From the NCBI GenBank assembly GCA_005502875.1, contig SCMV01000004.1, positions 123,215 to 187,214 on the forward strand: a DNA stretch of 64,000 bases. The letters run 5' to 3'. Below the pieces are notes generated by a model. The model ran no database searches, had not been told where the DNA came from, and worked only from the letters and a program-made list of their open reading frames with translations. Positions 1 to 8,777 of this stretch are shown piece by piece. Origin of the DNA: Comamonadaceae bacterium 2PF (GTDB lineage: Bacteria > Pseudomonadota > Gammaproteobacteria > Burkholderiales > Burkholderiaceae_C). Within the stretch, counting starts at the first letter, position 1. Each line of letters starts with the position of its first letter. The translations under genes were made by a program, and so were the position numbers.

Positions 1-1
1 G

Positions 2-469
2 AGCTGGCCGATCGTGGGCCGCCTGGTGACGGCGGCCGGCACCCTGTACCTGGTGCGTGAACGCCGCCGCGACGCCATGCGCGTGCTCGGCCTCATGGCC
101 CAGGCGCTGCGCGACGGCGACACGGTTGCCGTCTTCCCCGAGGGCACGACCGGGCCGGGAGGCCACATCATGCCTTTTCACGCCAACCTGCTGCAGGCCG
201 CCATCGACGCGCCAGCGCCGGTGCAGCCCGTGGTCATCGCCTACCGGGAGCATGGCCACGCCGTCAGCCCCTCGGCCGCCTACGTGGGCGACATCGGGCT
301 GCTGGAATCGCTGTGGATGACCGTCACCGCACGGCAGCTGGTCGTGCGAGTCGAGTTCCTCGATGCACGGGCGGTGGCGCATGCCGACCGCAGAACGCTC
401 TCCGATCACCTCCATCAGGACATGAGCGCCGCGTTGCAGCGGACGATCTGCGAAAACCCGCAGACGTGA
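2..469 (+). CDS. 1-acylglycerol-3-phosphate acyltransferase family protein (5' partial)
   Basis: This is the C-terminal part of a PlsC/LPLAT-type acyltransferase; the gene begins before the window and the reading frame is open from base 2. The visible protein carries the family's substrate-binding block FPEGTTG followed by a short gap and PFHANLLQAA, which corresponds to motif III of glycerolipid acyltransferases. The HX4D catalytic motif would lie in the missing upstream part. Such enzymes transfer an acyl chain to lysophosphatidic acid at the inner membrane during phospholipid synthesis. A role on ornithine lipid or another acceptor cannot be excluded. The stop TGA is at 467-469. Confidence 0.8.
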   Translation, partial: SWPIVGRLVTAAGTLYLVRERRRDAMRVLGLMAQALRDGDTVAVFPEGTTGPGGHIMPFHANLLQAAIDAPAPVQPVVIAYREHGHAVSPSAAYVGDIGLLESLWMTVTARQLVVRVEFLDARAVAHADRRTLSDHLHQDMSAALQRTICENPQT

Positions 470-645
470 CATAAGCCCGTTGTACAGCGTCTTTTTCGGA
501 CAACTCTCGCGGGTTTCAGCCGATAGTCTGAGCACTCCACATCGCGACATTCTTGCGGTGCGGTAACAAAATCCGTCTCTCGGTCGGTGTCAATCACTTG
601 AACCGGGGGTCGAACGCTCAATTCACCCTGATGAGGAGCCCCTCC

Positions 646-2082
646 ATGTCCGACAAGACACTGCAGCGCCTGCCCCTGGCGCTTGCCGCCCTGCTGACTT
701 GCCTCAGCGCTCATGCCGATTTCACCTCCGCAGACGGCAAGGCCCGTCTCTCCGGGTTCGGCACTTTGGGTGCGGCTCGCACCAGCACCGACGATGCCCT
801 GCTGAACTACCCCGGCCAGGGCGGTGGCGTGGACAAGCAGTGGGGCATGGAGCCCGACACCAAGGTCGGTGTCCAGGGCTCCTACAAGTTCACCAACACC
901 ATTTCGGGCACGGCTCAGGTGCTGACCAAGTATCGCGCCTCTGGCCAATACCAGCCCGAGTTCGAGTGGGCCTTTGCCAAGTGGCAAGCCCTGCCCAGCC
1001 TGGCTGTTCGCGCAGGCCGCATCGGTGCCCCGTATTTCATGATTTCCGACTTCCGCGATGTGGGTTACGCCAACACGGCGGTGCGTCCCCCCCTGGATGT
1101 CTACGGCCAGGTGCCCGTGAGTTCCTTCGATGGTTTGGATGTCTCCTACCAGACCGAGTTGATGGGCGCCAACGTGACCTCGACGATTTGGGGCGGTAGC
1201 TCGCGCGCGGAGTTCTCCTCGTCTCTGCGCAGTGGCGCCTCGGAGGTCGAGCCCAGCGTCGTCAAGATCAAGAACTCACTGGGCTTCAACCTGCAAGCCG
1301 AGTTTGAAAATGGATTGACCGTGCGTGCCGGGCATGCCAACGGCGCACTCACGGTTGAGTCGGGTACGGCCACGTCGCTCATCAACGGTGTCAACACCTT
1401 GGCTGCGAGCACGAGCACCGTCGCACAGGCACTGGGCATTCGCAATGCGGTGCTCGCAGATGTGGCGGCTGTGACCAACAACTTGACCACCAAGGGTGCT
1501 CGCGCGTCGTTCTCCGGGATCGGGCTGGCCTACGACCAGGACAACATCGTCCTGTCTGGCGAGTTCACCAAGCGCAAGGCCAAAAAGGGCTACATCGCAT
1601 CCACCACAGGCTGGTACGCTTTGAGCGGCTACCGTTTTGGCAACATCCTGCCGTACGTGATTGTCTCGAAGATCAAAGTTGACGACCCGAATGCCACGGT
1701 CCCCGGGTTCTCGGGCCTGAACGCGCTGATCTCCAATCAGGCAACCATCACCGGCGCGCTCACACCCAGCCTCGGAGCCACGGCAGCCGCTCAAACCGCA
1801 GCCGCCATCTCAGCCAACGCTCGGACGATCATCGGCGGCACCAATGCCGTGCTGAACACCCAAAAGCTAGAGCAGAAGACCCTGAGCGTGGGTGTGCGTT
1901 GGGACGCGACCCGCAGCCTTGCTGTCAAAGCCCAGTTCGATCACATCACCAAGCCTGCAGGCTCGAATGGTTTGTTCCTGGTCCCCGACCTGTCTGCCGA
2001 CCTGGCCAAGGGCAACTCGTCCTTCCTCAACACCAAGAAGAACATCAACGTCATCAGCGTCGCTGTTGACTTCGTGTTCTGA
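646..2082 (+). CDS. outer-membrane beta-barrel protein, porin-like
   Basis: The 478-residue protein begins with a clear Sec signal peptide (LALAALLTCLSAHA, then ADF). The mature part alternates polar and hydrophobic residues like a beta-barrel and ends in VAVDFVF, with the terminal Phe recognised by the BAM machinery. Inserted Ala/Thr/Ser-rich stretches around residues 240-290 and 380-430 look like long extracellular loops. I chose ATG 646, preceded by GAGGAG, over an upstream in-frame ATG at 631 that lies before the signal peptide. The next gene, 26 bases downstream, encodes a small periplasmic binding-like protein and is probably co-transcribed. The transported solute is unknown and the assignment to a named porin family is unverified. 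Confidence 0.7.
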   Translation: MSDKTLQRLPLALAALLTCLSAHADFTSADGKARLSGFGTLGAARTSTDDALLNYPGQGGGVDKQWGMEPDTKVGVQGSYKFTNTISGTAQVLTKYRASGQYQPEFEWAFAKWQALPSLAVRAGRIGAPYFMISDFRDVGYANTAVRPPLDVYGQVPVSSFDGLDVSYQTELMGANVTSTIWGGSSRAEFSSSLRSGASEVEPSVVKIKNSLGFNLQAEFENGLTVRAGHANGALTVESGTATSLINGVNTLAASTSTVAQALGIRNAVLADVAAVTNNLTTKGARASFSGIGLAYDQDNIVLSGEFTKRKAKKGYIASTTGWYALSGYRFGNILPYVIVSKIKVDDPNATVPGFSGLNALISNQATITGALTPSLGATAAAQTAAAISANARTIIGGTNAVLNTQKLEQKTLSVGVRWDATRSLAVKAQFDHITKPAGSNGLFLVPDLSADLAKGNSSFLNTKKNINVISVAVDFVF

Positions 2083-2108
2083 GCTTGATCTGGAAGGAGA
2101 AACACATC

Positions 2109-2540
2109 ATGCAAAAGACATCCCTCATCAAGTCTCTGGTGCTCGCCGGTCTGGTGACGCTGAGCAACCTGGCCGCGGCTGAAATCGTCGTGATCGTCAA
2201 CCCCAAGAGCCCCCTGGCCACGATGACGCCTGACCAGGTCAGCGCCATCTTCATGGGCAAGACCAGCACGCTGCCCTCCGGCTCGACCGCCGCCCCGGCT
2301 GACCTGCCCGAAGGCAACGCCGTGCGCGACCAGTTCTACAGCAAGGCGGCAGGCAAGTCCTCTTCGCAGGTCAAGGCCACCTGGGCCCGCCTGACTTTCT
2401 CCGGCAAGGCCACGCCTCCGAAGGAAATGGGCACCGCTGCCGACGTCAAGAAGTTCGTCGCCAGCAACCCCGACGCCATCGGCTACATCGAAAAATCTGC
2501 GGTGGATGGCACGGTCAAGGCGATTTTGTCGATCGACTGA
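2109..2540 (+). CDS. small periplasmic phosphate-ABC-transporter-type substrate-binding protein
   Basis: The 143-residue product has a signal peptide ending LSNLAAA before EIVVIVNPKSP. It then resembles the PstS/PBP-like fold in a short form: the opening beta strand (EIVVIVNP), the segment VSAIFMGK and the closing DAIGYIEKSAVDG are typical of small proteins annotated as phosphate ABC transporter substrate-binding proteins. It is roughly half the size of true PstS, and no permease or ATPase gene is adjacent, so a sensory or porin-associated role is as likely as transport. GGAGA lies 10 bases before ATG 2109. Confidence 0.65.
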   Translation: MQKTSLIKSLVLAGLVTLSNLAAAEIVVIVNPKSPLATMTPDQVSAIFMGKTSTLPSGSTAAPADLPEGNAVRDQFYSKAAGKSSSQVKATWARLTFSGKATPPKEMGTAADVKKFVASNPDAIGYIEKSAVDGTVKAILSID

Positions 2541-2548
2541 CGCCGATC

Positions 2549-2585
2549 GCGGGTTGTCACGCTCCGATCCTGCGTGACAGCCCGC
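2549..2585 (+). terminator. perfect long hairpin after the binding-protein gene
   Basis: A 14-bp stem (one G-U pair) with a 9-nt loop starts 8 bases after the stop codon: GCGGGTTGTCACGC pairs with GCGTGACAGCCCGC. There is no U-tract, so it may stabilise the mRNA 3' end or act with Rho rather than terminate alone. Confidence 0.5.
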
Positions 2586-2655
2586 TCATGATCTCGATCA
2601 CGGGTCGCATGGGTGCGGGCCACTACAATCCGGCACCCGTTGAAAGGTTTTCGAG

Positions 2656-3873
2656 ATGTTTGATTTTTCTTTCCACGATGCCCTCGTCCAATGGGGCATC
2701 GATGGTTTGGTGAGTGCCTCGTGGTGGCAAGTTGTTCTCTACACACTGCTTCTCACGCACATCACCATTGCTTCGGTGACCATCTTCCTGCATCGCGCGC
2801 AGGCGCACAGGTCGCTTGAGCTGCATGCGATCCCCTCGCATTTCTTCCGTTTCTGGCTCTGGCTGACCACCGCCACCGTCACCAAGCAGTGGGTGGCCGT
2901 GCATCGCAAGCACCACGCCAAGTGCGAAACCGCTGACGACCCTCACAGCCCGGTGGCCCACGGCATCAAGACGGTGCTGCTGCGCGGCCGCGAGCTCTAC
3001 GCCGCCGAGGCCGCCAACGGCGAAACCCTCAAGAAGTTCGGCCACAACACACCGGACGACTGGCTTGAGCGCAAGCTCTACACCCCGCGGGCCGTCTGGG
3101 GCATCTGGCTGATGTTCGCCATCGACCTCGCCTTGTTCGGGGCCATCGGCATCACCGTGTGGGCTGTGCAAATGGTCTGGATCCCGATCACAGCCGCCGG
3201 CATCATCAACGGCTTGGGGCACTGGTGGGGCTACCGCAATTTCGAAGCCGCTGATGCGTCCACCAACGTGTCTCCCTGGGGCATCCTCATCGGTGGCGAA
3301 GAGCTGCACAACAACCATCACACCTACCCGACCTCGGCCAAGCTGTCGGTCAAGCCCTACGAGTTCGACATCGGCTGGGGCTACATCCGTGGCCTGGAAA
3401 TGATCGGCCTGGCCAAGGTCCGCAAGACCCCGCCGCGCCTGCAACTCGGCGACGTCAAGCCGGTGGCCGATGCCAAGACCCTGGAGGCCATCGTGGCCAA
3501 CCGCTATGAGCTGATGGCTGGCTACGCCCGCGAGGTGCGCAGCGCCTGCCAGGCCGAGATGGCCCGATTGAAAGCCGCTGGCGAAACCAGCGCCGCCTCG
3601 CGCCTGGCCCAGGTCCGCCGCTGGATGCACCGAGACGTCGAGCAGATGCCTGCAGGCATGCCCGAGCAGGTGGCCGATGCCTGTGCGCACAACCCCAACC
3701 TGGCCAAGTTGATCGCCATGCGCGAAGAGCTGCGGGCGCTGTGGACGCGCACCAATGTCTCGGCCGAGCAGTTGGTCGTGGACCTGCAGAGCTGGTGCCA
3801 GCGCGCAGAGGCCAGTGGCATCCAGGCCCTGCAAGAGTTCTCGATGAAGCTGAGGGCCGCTCGCGCCACCTGA
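2656..3873 (+). CDS. fatty acid desaturase (acyl-CoA delta-9 type)
   Basis: This 405-residue integral membrane di-iron desaturase shows all three histidine boxes of the family: HRAQAH (46-51), HRKHH (83-87) and HNNHH (218-222). Four hydrophobic segments lie around them. These enzymes insert a cis double bond into long acyl chains using O2 and an electron-transfer chain, and so adjust membrane fluidity. The C-terminal ~130 residues form a charged, helical extension. AAAGG and GAG lie upstream of ATG 2656. The gene stands alone between two hairpins, so it is probably its own transcription unit. The regiospecificity is inferred from family resemblance only. Confidence 0.88.
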   Translation: MFDFSFHDALVQWGIDGLVSASWWQVVLYTLLLTHITIASVTIFLHRAQAHRSLELHAIPSHFFRFWLWLTTATVTKQWVAVHRKHHAKCETADDPHSPVAHGIKTVLLRGRELYAAEAANGETLKKFGHNTPDDWLERKLYTPRAVWGIWLMFAIDLALFGAIGITVWAVQMVWIPITAAGIINGLGHWWGYRNFEAADASTNVSPWGILIGGEELHNNHHTYPTSAKLSVKPYEFDIGWGYIRGLEMIGLAKVRKTPPRLQLGDVKPVADAKTLEAIVANRYELMAGYAREVRSACQAEMARLKAAGETSAASRLAQVRRWMHRDVEQMPAGMPEQVADACAHNPNLAKLIAMREELRALWTRTNVSAEQLVVDLQSWCQRAEASGIQALQEFSMKLRAARAT

Positions 3874-3906
3874 GGCCGACTCCGTTCTTTTTGCCGAGTC
3901 CAAACG

Positions 3907-3941
3907 ACCGCCCGAGCCACCCGGCTCCGGCGGTTTTTTTT
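3907..3941 (+). terminator. intrinsic terminator of the desaturase gene
   Basis: ACCGCC plus GAGCC pair with GGCTC plus GGCGGT around a short loop (one internal mismatch). The stem is followed directly by eight T residues. It lies 33 bases after the desaturase stop. Confidence 0.85.
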
Positions 3942-4067
3942 CACCTGTTTGGCTGATGGGTCATTTCGTGCATAAGCCACGTTTCCCTGGCGCTGATCCA
4001 TTTCATTTTTTCGCGCAGCTTCCGTAATCTGAACTGACCTTTCGGAAATCAGGACACGGAGCCGCCA

Positions 4068-6377
4068 GTGCACACCGACACGCTGAACAACAAGACCCCT
4101 GCCGCCAACGATGGCCATGCCGACGCGCAAGCGGGCGCCAGCCAGGAAAGCAACCCCATGCGCAAGATCATCATGATCGTGGGCGTGGCGATCCTGGTGT
4201 TCCTGGGGGTGACCACGCTTTCGGTCCAGAAATCGTTTCGAAGCAGCGACCAGCTCACCAGCATCAAGGACCTGTACTTCCCGGTGCTGCAAAAGATCGA
4301 GGCCAACATCGTTCGCCTCGACAAGATGGAAGAGCTGTTCATGCGCGCGGTCATGATCGGCGAGACCGACCCGCTCGACGAGGCCGAAGGCTTCTACCAG
4401 CAGGCCGACCAGGCGCTGGTCGAGGTGGCCGAGCTCTATCCTGAGCGCAAGGCCGATGTGGAAAAGTTGCGCACTGAGTTCAAGGACTACAACACCTTGG
4501 CGAGCTCGACCGCCAAGGCCTTCCTGGACAAGGCCGACATCGACATGCCGGCGCAGACCAAGAAGATGGGCGAGGCGCTCAAGCACCTGCGCATGTCCAC
4601 GCAGGTCTTCCGCGACTCCAGCTACGACAACTTCGTCAGCACGCTGGCCGACTCGCAGCAAACCGTCAAGGTCAACCTCTACATGGGTGTGGCCCTGGGG
4701 GTGATGAACCTGGCCTTCATGGCCGTGCTGGTCTTCTTCATCCGCAACAACCTGCAGATGATGGCCGTGATCGCCGAGCAGAACGCCAGCCTGGAGCGCC
4801 GCGTCGCCGAGCGCACCGCCCAGCTGCGCCAAAAGACCAACGACATCCAGGCCATGCTGGAGAACATGCCCCAGGGCGTGATGACCGTGATGCCGGGTGG
4901 CCTGATCCACCCCGAGTACTCCGCCTACATGGAGGCCATCTTCGAGACCAAGGACATCGCCGGTGCCAACGTGATGGAGCTGGTTTTCAGCCAGACCAAC
5001 CTGGGCTCCAACGACCTGTCGCAGGTGGATGCCGCCGTCGGCTCGTGCATCGGCGAAGACATGATGAACTACGAGTTCAACTCGCACCTGCTGGTCACCG
5101 AGTTCGAAAAGACCATGCCCAACGGCGCCGTCAAGAGCCTGGAGCTGAGCTGGTCGCCGATCGCCGATGAAAGCGACACGGTCGAGAAGCTCATGCTGTG
5201 CGTGCGCGACGTCACCGAACTCAAGCGACTGGCCAGCGAGGCAGGCGCTCAAAAGCGCGAACTGGAAATCATCGGCGAGATCCTGGCGGTCACGCAGGAG
5301 AAGTTCCAGGAGTTCATCGAAGGCTCGCGCAAGTTCGTGGAAGAAAACGAGCAGCTCATCCGCCAGGCCCAGGGCAAGGATGCCGACACCATCGGCTTGC
5401 TGTTCCGCAACATGCACACCATCAAGGGCAATGCGCGCACCTACGGTCTGCAGCACATGACCAACACCGTGCACGAGACGGAGCAGGCCTACGACGAGCT
5501 GCGCAAGGACCCCGAAAAGGAATGGGACGCCCCAGCGCTGCTGGCCCAGCTGGCCCAGGTCGGTGCCCTCGTCGAGGAATACCACAAGATCAACGACCAC
5601 AAGCTGGGTCGCAAGGGCCCGGGCCGTCGCGGCAGCGTGGAGCGCTTCCTGATGGTCGAGAAGGACCAGGTCTCCCATGCCCTGGAGTTGCTGCGAAAGG
5701 CCCACCAGGCCGACGCACAGGAGGTGCGAGCCACCCTCGAGAAGGTCAGTCACACCCTGCAACTCATCGGCACCGAAAAGGTCGAGCACGTGCTCGCTGG
5801 CATCGTCGAGTCGCTGCCCTCGCTGGCACGCGAGCTGGGCAAGGAGCCGCCCAAGGTCGCCATCCAGGATCACGGCATCATGGTGCGCGACCAGGTCACC
5901 GGTCTGCTCAAGAACGTGTTCACCCACCTGCTGCGCAACTCGATGGACCACGGCCTGGAAACCGCCGAAGCGCGTGTCGCCGCAGGCAAGGCGCCTGTTG
6001 GGCAGATCTCGCTGGAGTTGGCGGTTCAGGATGGCCAGATGCAGATGCGCCTGCACGATGACGGCCGCGGCCTGGCCGTGGCCAAGATCCGCGCCAAGGC
6101 CATCGAAAACGGCGTGCTGGATCCCTCGTCCAGCGCGAGCCCCGAAGAGGTGGCCAACCTCATCTTCGCCTCTGGCTTCTCCACCGCAGAGCAGGTCACC
6201 GAGGTCTCCGGACGCGGCGTGGGCATGGACGCTGTGCGCGGCTTCCTGCAGCGAGAGGGCGGCGACGTCGTCATCCGATTCCGAGGTGGCCAGGACGGCG
6301 ACGAATGGCGCCCCTTCGAGCTGCTGATCTCGCTGCCTGACAAGCACGCTGCCACCGTGCAGCCGCTGGCGGCCTGA
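4068..6377 (+). CDS. membrane sensor kinase with CheA-like Hpt and ATPase domains, no CheW-binding domain
   Basis: This 769-residue membrane histidine kinase is the first gene of a five-gene signalling cassette. It has two transmembrane segments (about 31-50 and 205-228) flanking a ~155-residue helical periplasmic domain, a cytoplasmic coiled coil, and a PAS-like region (about 260-390). Next comes an Hpt domain with phospho-acceptor H450 in MHTIKGNART, then a CheA-type ATPase with N-box HLLRNSMDHGLE (N624), DDGRGL and SGRGVGMDAV. It ends ~50 residues after the last ATPase motif, leaving no room for the P5 domain that binds CheW and receptors. Sensing is therefore probably built into the kinase itself. 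The start is GTG 4068, with ACGGAG six bases upstream. An internal ATG at 4158, just before the first membrane segment, is an alternative. Confidence 0.85.
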   Translation: MHTDTLNNKTPAANDGHADAQAGASQESNPMRKIIMIVGVAILVFLGVTTLSVQKSFRSSDQLTSIKDLYFPVLQKIEANIVRLDKMEELFMRAVMIGETDPLDEAEGFYQQADQALVEVAELYPERKADVEKLRTEFKDYNTLASSTAKAFLDKADIDMPAQTKKMGEALKHLRMSTQVFRDSSYDNFVSTLADSQQTVKVNLYMGVALGVMNLAFMAVLVFFIRNNLQMMAVIAEQNASLERRVAERTAQLRQKTNDIQAMLENMPQGVMTVMPGGLIHPEYSAYMEAIFETKDIAGANVMELVFSQTNLGSNDLSQVDAAVGSCIGEDMMNYEFNSHLLVTEFEKTMPNGAVKSLELSWSPIADESDTVEKLMLCVRDVTELKRLASEAGAQKRELEIIGEILAVTQEKFQEFIEGSRKFVEENEQLIRQAQGKDADTIGLLFRNMHTIKGNARTYGLQHMTNTVHETEQAYDELRKDPEKEWDAPALLAQLAQVGALVEEYHKINDHKLGRKGPGRRGSVERFLMVEKDQVSHALELLRKAHQADAQEVRATLEKVSHTLQLIGTEKVEHVLAGIVESLPSLARELGKEPPKVAIQDHGIMVRDQVTGLLKNVFTHLLRNSMDHGLETAEARVAAGKAPVGQISLELAVQDGQMQMRLHDDGRGLAVAKIRAKAIENGVLDPSSSASPEEVANLIFASGFSTAEQVTEVSGRGVGMDAVRGFLQREGGDVVIRFRGGQDGDEWRPFELLISLPDKHAATVQPLAA

Positions 6378-6461
6378 CAGCGATGCGGTGCTTCAGGAAG
6401 CTGTCGCACCCGTCGATAAGACCTCAGGCATCAACATTCAGAAGAAAGATCGAGGCGTGAC

Positions 6462-7187
6462 ATGTGGTTGGATCTGGGCATTTCCGCGGTGAGCCTGATC
6501 GTTGGCGGCGGTGCGGCCACCTGGTGGTGGCAGCGACGCCAGTCTGCGATCGGCCCCTGCATCCCCGTGGCCGATGTGCAGGCGCGCGAGCAACTGCTGC
6601 AGGCCGAGATCAACAACCTGCGAGCCGAGCAGGAGCGCCATCAGCAGGCGCTCGAGAGCACGCAGGTGAGCTCGCAGCAGGAGCTGGGCCAGTTGCGCGC
6701 CAGCCTGGAAGATCAGTTGCACGAGGTCAGATCGGGGGCCGCTGATTCGCGCGAACGCACCCTGGTGGCGTCCAACCAGCTGGCCGAGTCCATTGAAAAG
6801 CTGTTGGGCCTGATCAAGACCTTCGAGCGCTGGCACGAGGACATGAGCGTGCTGCTCACCCACAACCGTGAGATGCATGAGCGCAACGACGAGTTCGCGG
6901 CCATCGTGCGTCAGGTGGTGATCGTGGCGCTCAACGCCTCCATCGAGGCCGCGCGCGCTGGCGACATGGGCAAGGGCTTTGCCGTGGTGGCCAACGAGGT
7001 GCGCACCCTCGCCAACCGTGCAGAGGCCCTGTCCAAGGACTACCGCAACAACCTCTACAAAAACGACCTGATCACCACCACCACCTTTCAGGACATGCAG
7101 GCGGGCGGAAAGATGATCATCGGGGCAGTCACCGAGCTGCAGTTGATCAACAACAAGACCCGTGGCCTCCTTGCCGAGGCCGCCTGA
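6462..7187 (+). CDS. short methyl-accepting-chemotaxis-like signalling protein
   Basis: The 241-residue protein has one N-terminal membrane anchor (about 5-24), a long coiled coil, and the highly conserved MCP hairpin-tip sequence: [19 protein letters not shown] followed by [11 protein letters not shown]. Canonical receptors carry long methylation helices and a ligand domain; both are absent here. The tip normally contacts CheW and the CheA P5 domain, yet the adjacent kinase lacks P5 and no cheW is present. It may dimerise with or regulate the kinase directly. GAGG lies before ATG 6462. It follows the kinase gene by 84 bases and precedes cheX by 5. Confidence 0.82.
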   Translation: MWLDLGISAVSLIVGGGAATWWWQRRQSAIGPCIPVADVQAREQLLQAEINNLRAEQERHQQALESTQVSSQQELGQLRASLEDQLHEVRSGAADSRERTLVASNQLAESIEKLLGLIKTFERWHEDMSVLLTHNREMHERNDEFAAIVRQVVIVALNASIEAARAGDMGKGFAVVANEVRTLANRAEALSKDYRNNLYKNDLITTTTFQDMQAGGKMIIGAVTELQLINNKTRGLLAEAA

Positions 7188-7192
7188 CCGCC

Positions 7193-7747
7193 ATGATCAG
7201 TCCATCCGCCCGGGAAGCGTTCGAGTTCTTCACCAAGCAGGCCATCAAAGGCGCGCTGCCAGCATCGCCCGAAGACACGTGCGAGGTATCGGTGCTGGAG
7301 GATGTCTCCCGCATCCAGGGGCAGCGCATCGTCATCCTCACGGTCTCGTCCTACCTGTTCAGGGCGATGACGCTGGTGTACTTCACGCTGGATGCCAAGC
7401 TCAAGCAGCACCTGGCGGCCATCAACCGCCGGCCCGTGGACGAACTCAGCGAAGAAGAGTTCCTGGACGTGCTGGGCGAGGTGGGCAACATCCTTTGCGG
7501 AGCCATCAACCGCGACCTGGCCCAACACTTTCCCTACCTGGGCATGTCCACGCCCAACTTCCTCGATCGCCATTGCATCGACTTCATCGATGAGCTGGGT
7601 GCCGGCTTCGTGCGGCACTTCGAGATCGTGGTCAATGACTCCCTCAAGCTGTACGCCACCTTGGCTGTCAGCGAATTCGCGGACATCGATTTCCGGGCCG
7701 ACACCACCGTGGTTGAGGAAAGCCACGGCGAGCTCGAGATGTTCTGA
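7193..7747 (+). CDS. CheX-like phosphatase
   Basis: The 184-residue protein resembles the CheC/CheX/FliY phosphatase family, which dephosphorylates CheY~P. The catalytic signature ExxN is intact (E96 and N99 in LGEVGNILCG) and sits on the expected helix after a beta-rich N-terminal half. It is free-standing and cytoplasmic. Likely substrates are the CheY encoded two genes downstream and possibly the Hpt-bearing kinase pathway as a whole. Its ATG lies 5 bases after the MCP-like gene's stop, indicating co-translation. Confidence 0.78.
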   Translation: MISPSAREAFEFFTKQAIKGALPASPEDTCEVSVLEDVSRIQGQRIVILTVSSYLFRAMTLVYFTLDAKLKQHLAAINRRPVDELSEEEFLDVLGEVGNILCGAINRDLAQHFPYLGMSTPNFLDRHCIDFIDELGAGFVRHFEIVVNDSLKLYATLAVSEFADIDFRADTTVVEESHGELEMF

Positions 7748-7775
7748 CCCCACCCCACCTTGACAGGAATCTCCC

Positions 7776-8747
7776 ATGGTTGAACAAGCTGAACTCATCA
7801 GCAAAGTCCTGGTCCTCGATGACGACGACGGCGCGCAGCAAAAGATCAGGCAGTTCTGTGATGAGAACAAGCTGGTGTGCGTCAAGGCGACGGCCGCCAA
7901 CGTGCTCTCGGTGCTCAAGACCAACGTCGACCTGGGGGCGATCTTCTTGTCCGAGACCTACCGGGTGGAGGGCAACAGTGCGCTGGACTTTGCCGAAGAG
8001 ATCCACGCCGTTCGCCCGGAGCTGCCCATCTTCCTGCGGCGCGAGGCCTTTTCTCACCTGGATGACCTGAGCGATCGCCAGCGCAGCCTCTTCACGGCCG
8101 CGTACATGCTTTCGGGCATCGCGCAGCTCAAGCAGGTGGTGGACCACGCGATCTTCAGCTTGGTGTACCCCAACGCCCTGGTGCGAGGCATCACCGAGAT
8201 CACGAAGACGGCCCTGCAAAGCCAGTTCAAGCACATCGAGGTCTTGACCGAGTCGCCCTACATCGTGCGCGACCGCATCATCTACGGCGAGCTGTTCACG
8301 CTCATCCCGCTGGAGAGCAACTGGTGCCGTGGCTACATGATGTTCCAGACCGAAGGTGAGCCGGTGGTCAAGCTGGTCGAGGGCGGCCGCACCCACATCG
8401 TGCCGACCGATCACGTCGACTTTCGTGACATCAACCACGTGATGGGCGAGGTCACCAACCTCGTGTGGGGCATGTTCAAGAACCGCTACATCTCCTTTGA
8501 CCCGATCGATGGACGCCAGTCCCAGGTGCCCATCATCGTCAACCACGCCCACCGCTACATCTCGTTTGGCTCCGAGGACCCGCAGCTGTGCTTCAAGTAC
8601 ATGCTGGTCGACCCCGACGAAAAGATGGCCCCCCTGGTGCTCTACCAGCGCTTCGTCTTCAACCTCAGCTGGACCCCTGAAAAATTCAAGGAAAACGAGG
8701 CAGTGGCCGAAGACCTCTTCGAATCTGGAGAGCTCGAACTCTTCTGA
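7776..8747 (+). CDS. pseudoreceiver-CheX fusion protein
   Basis: The 323-residue protein joins an N-terminal receiver-like domain (1-125) to a CheX-like phosphatase domain (about 135-320). The receiver keeps the acidic cluster (VLVLDDDD, 12-18), but the strand that should end in the phosphorylated Asp reads AIFLSE (S59/E60). The conserved Lys-Pro near the end is also missing, so phosphorylation is unlikely. The CheX part keeps the ExxN catalytic pair (E225, N228 in GEVTNLVWG). A second CheX next to a free-standing one suggests that the dephosphorylation step is what this cassette regulates. AGGA precedes ATG 7776. Confidence 0.78.
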   Translation: MVEQAELISKVLVLDDDDGAQQKIRQFCDENKLVCVKATAANVLSVLKTNVDLGAIFLSETYRVEGNSALDFAEEIHAVRPELPIFLRREAFSHLDDLSDRQRSLFTAAYMLSGIAQLKQVVDHAIFSLVYPNALVRGITEITKTALQSQFKHIEVLTESPYIVRDRIIYGELFTLIPLESNWCRGYMMFQTEGEPVVKLVEGGRTHIVPTDHVDFRDINHVMGEVTNLVWGMFKNRYISFDPIDGRQSQVPIIVNHAHRYISFGSEDPQLCFKYMLVDPDEKMAPLVLYQRFVFNLSWTPEKFKENEAVAEDLFESGELELF

Positions 8748-8777
8748 TGGCTCTGACAAACCAAAAGGTGAACCAAC

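Noticed and set aside
3522..6347. Very long open frame on the minus strand opposite the sensor kinase gene
   Set aside because: It is antisense to a gene with clear domains, is Leu/Gln/Gly/His-rich without family motifs, and arises from GC-rich codon bias.
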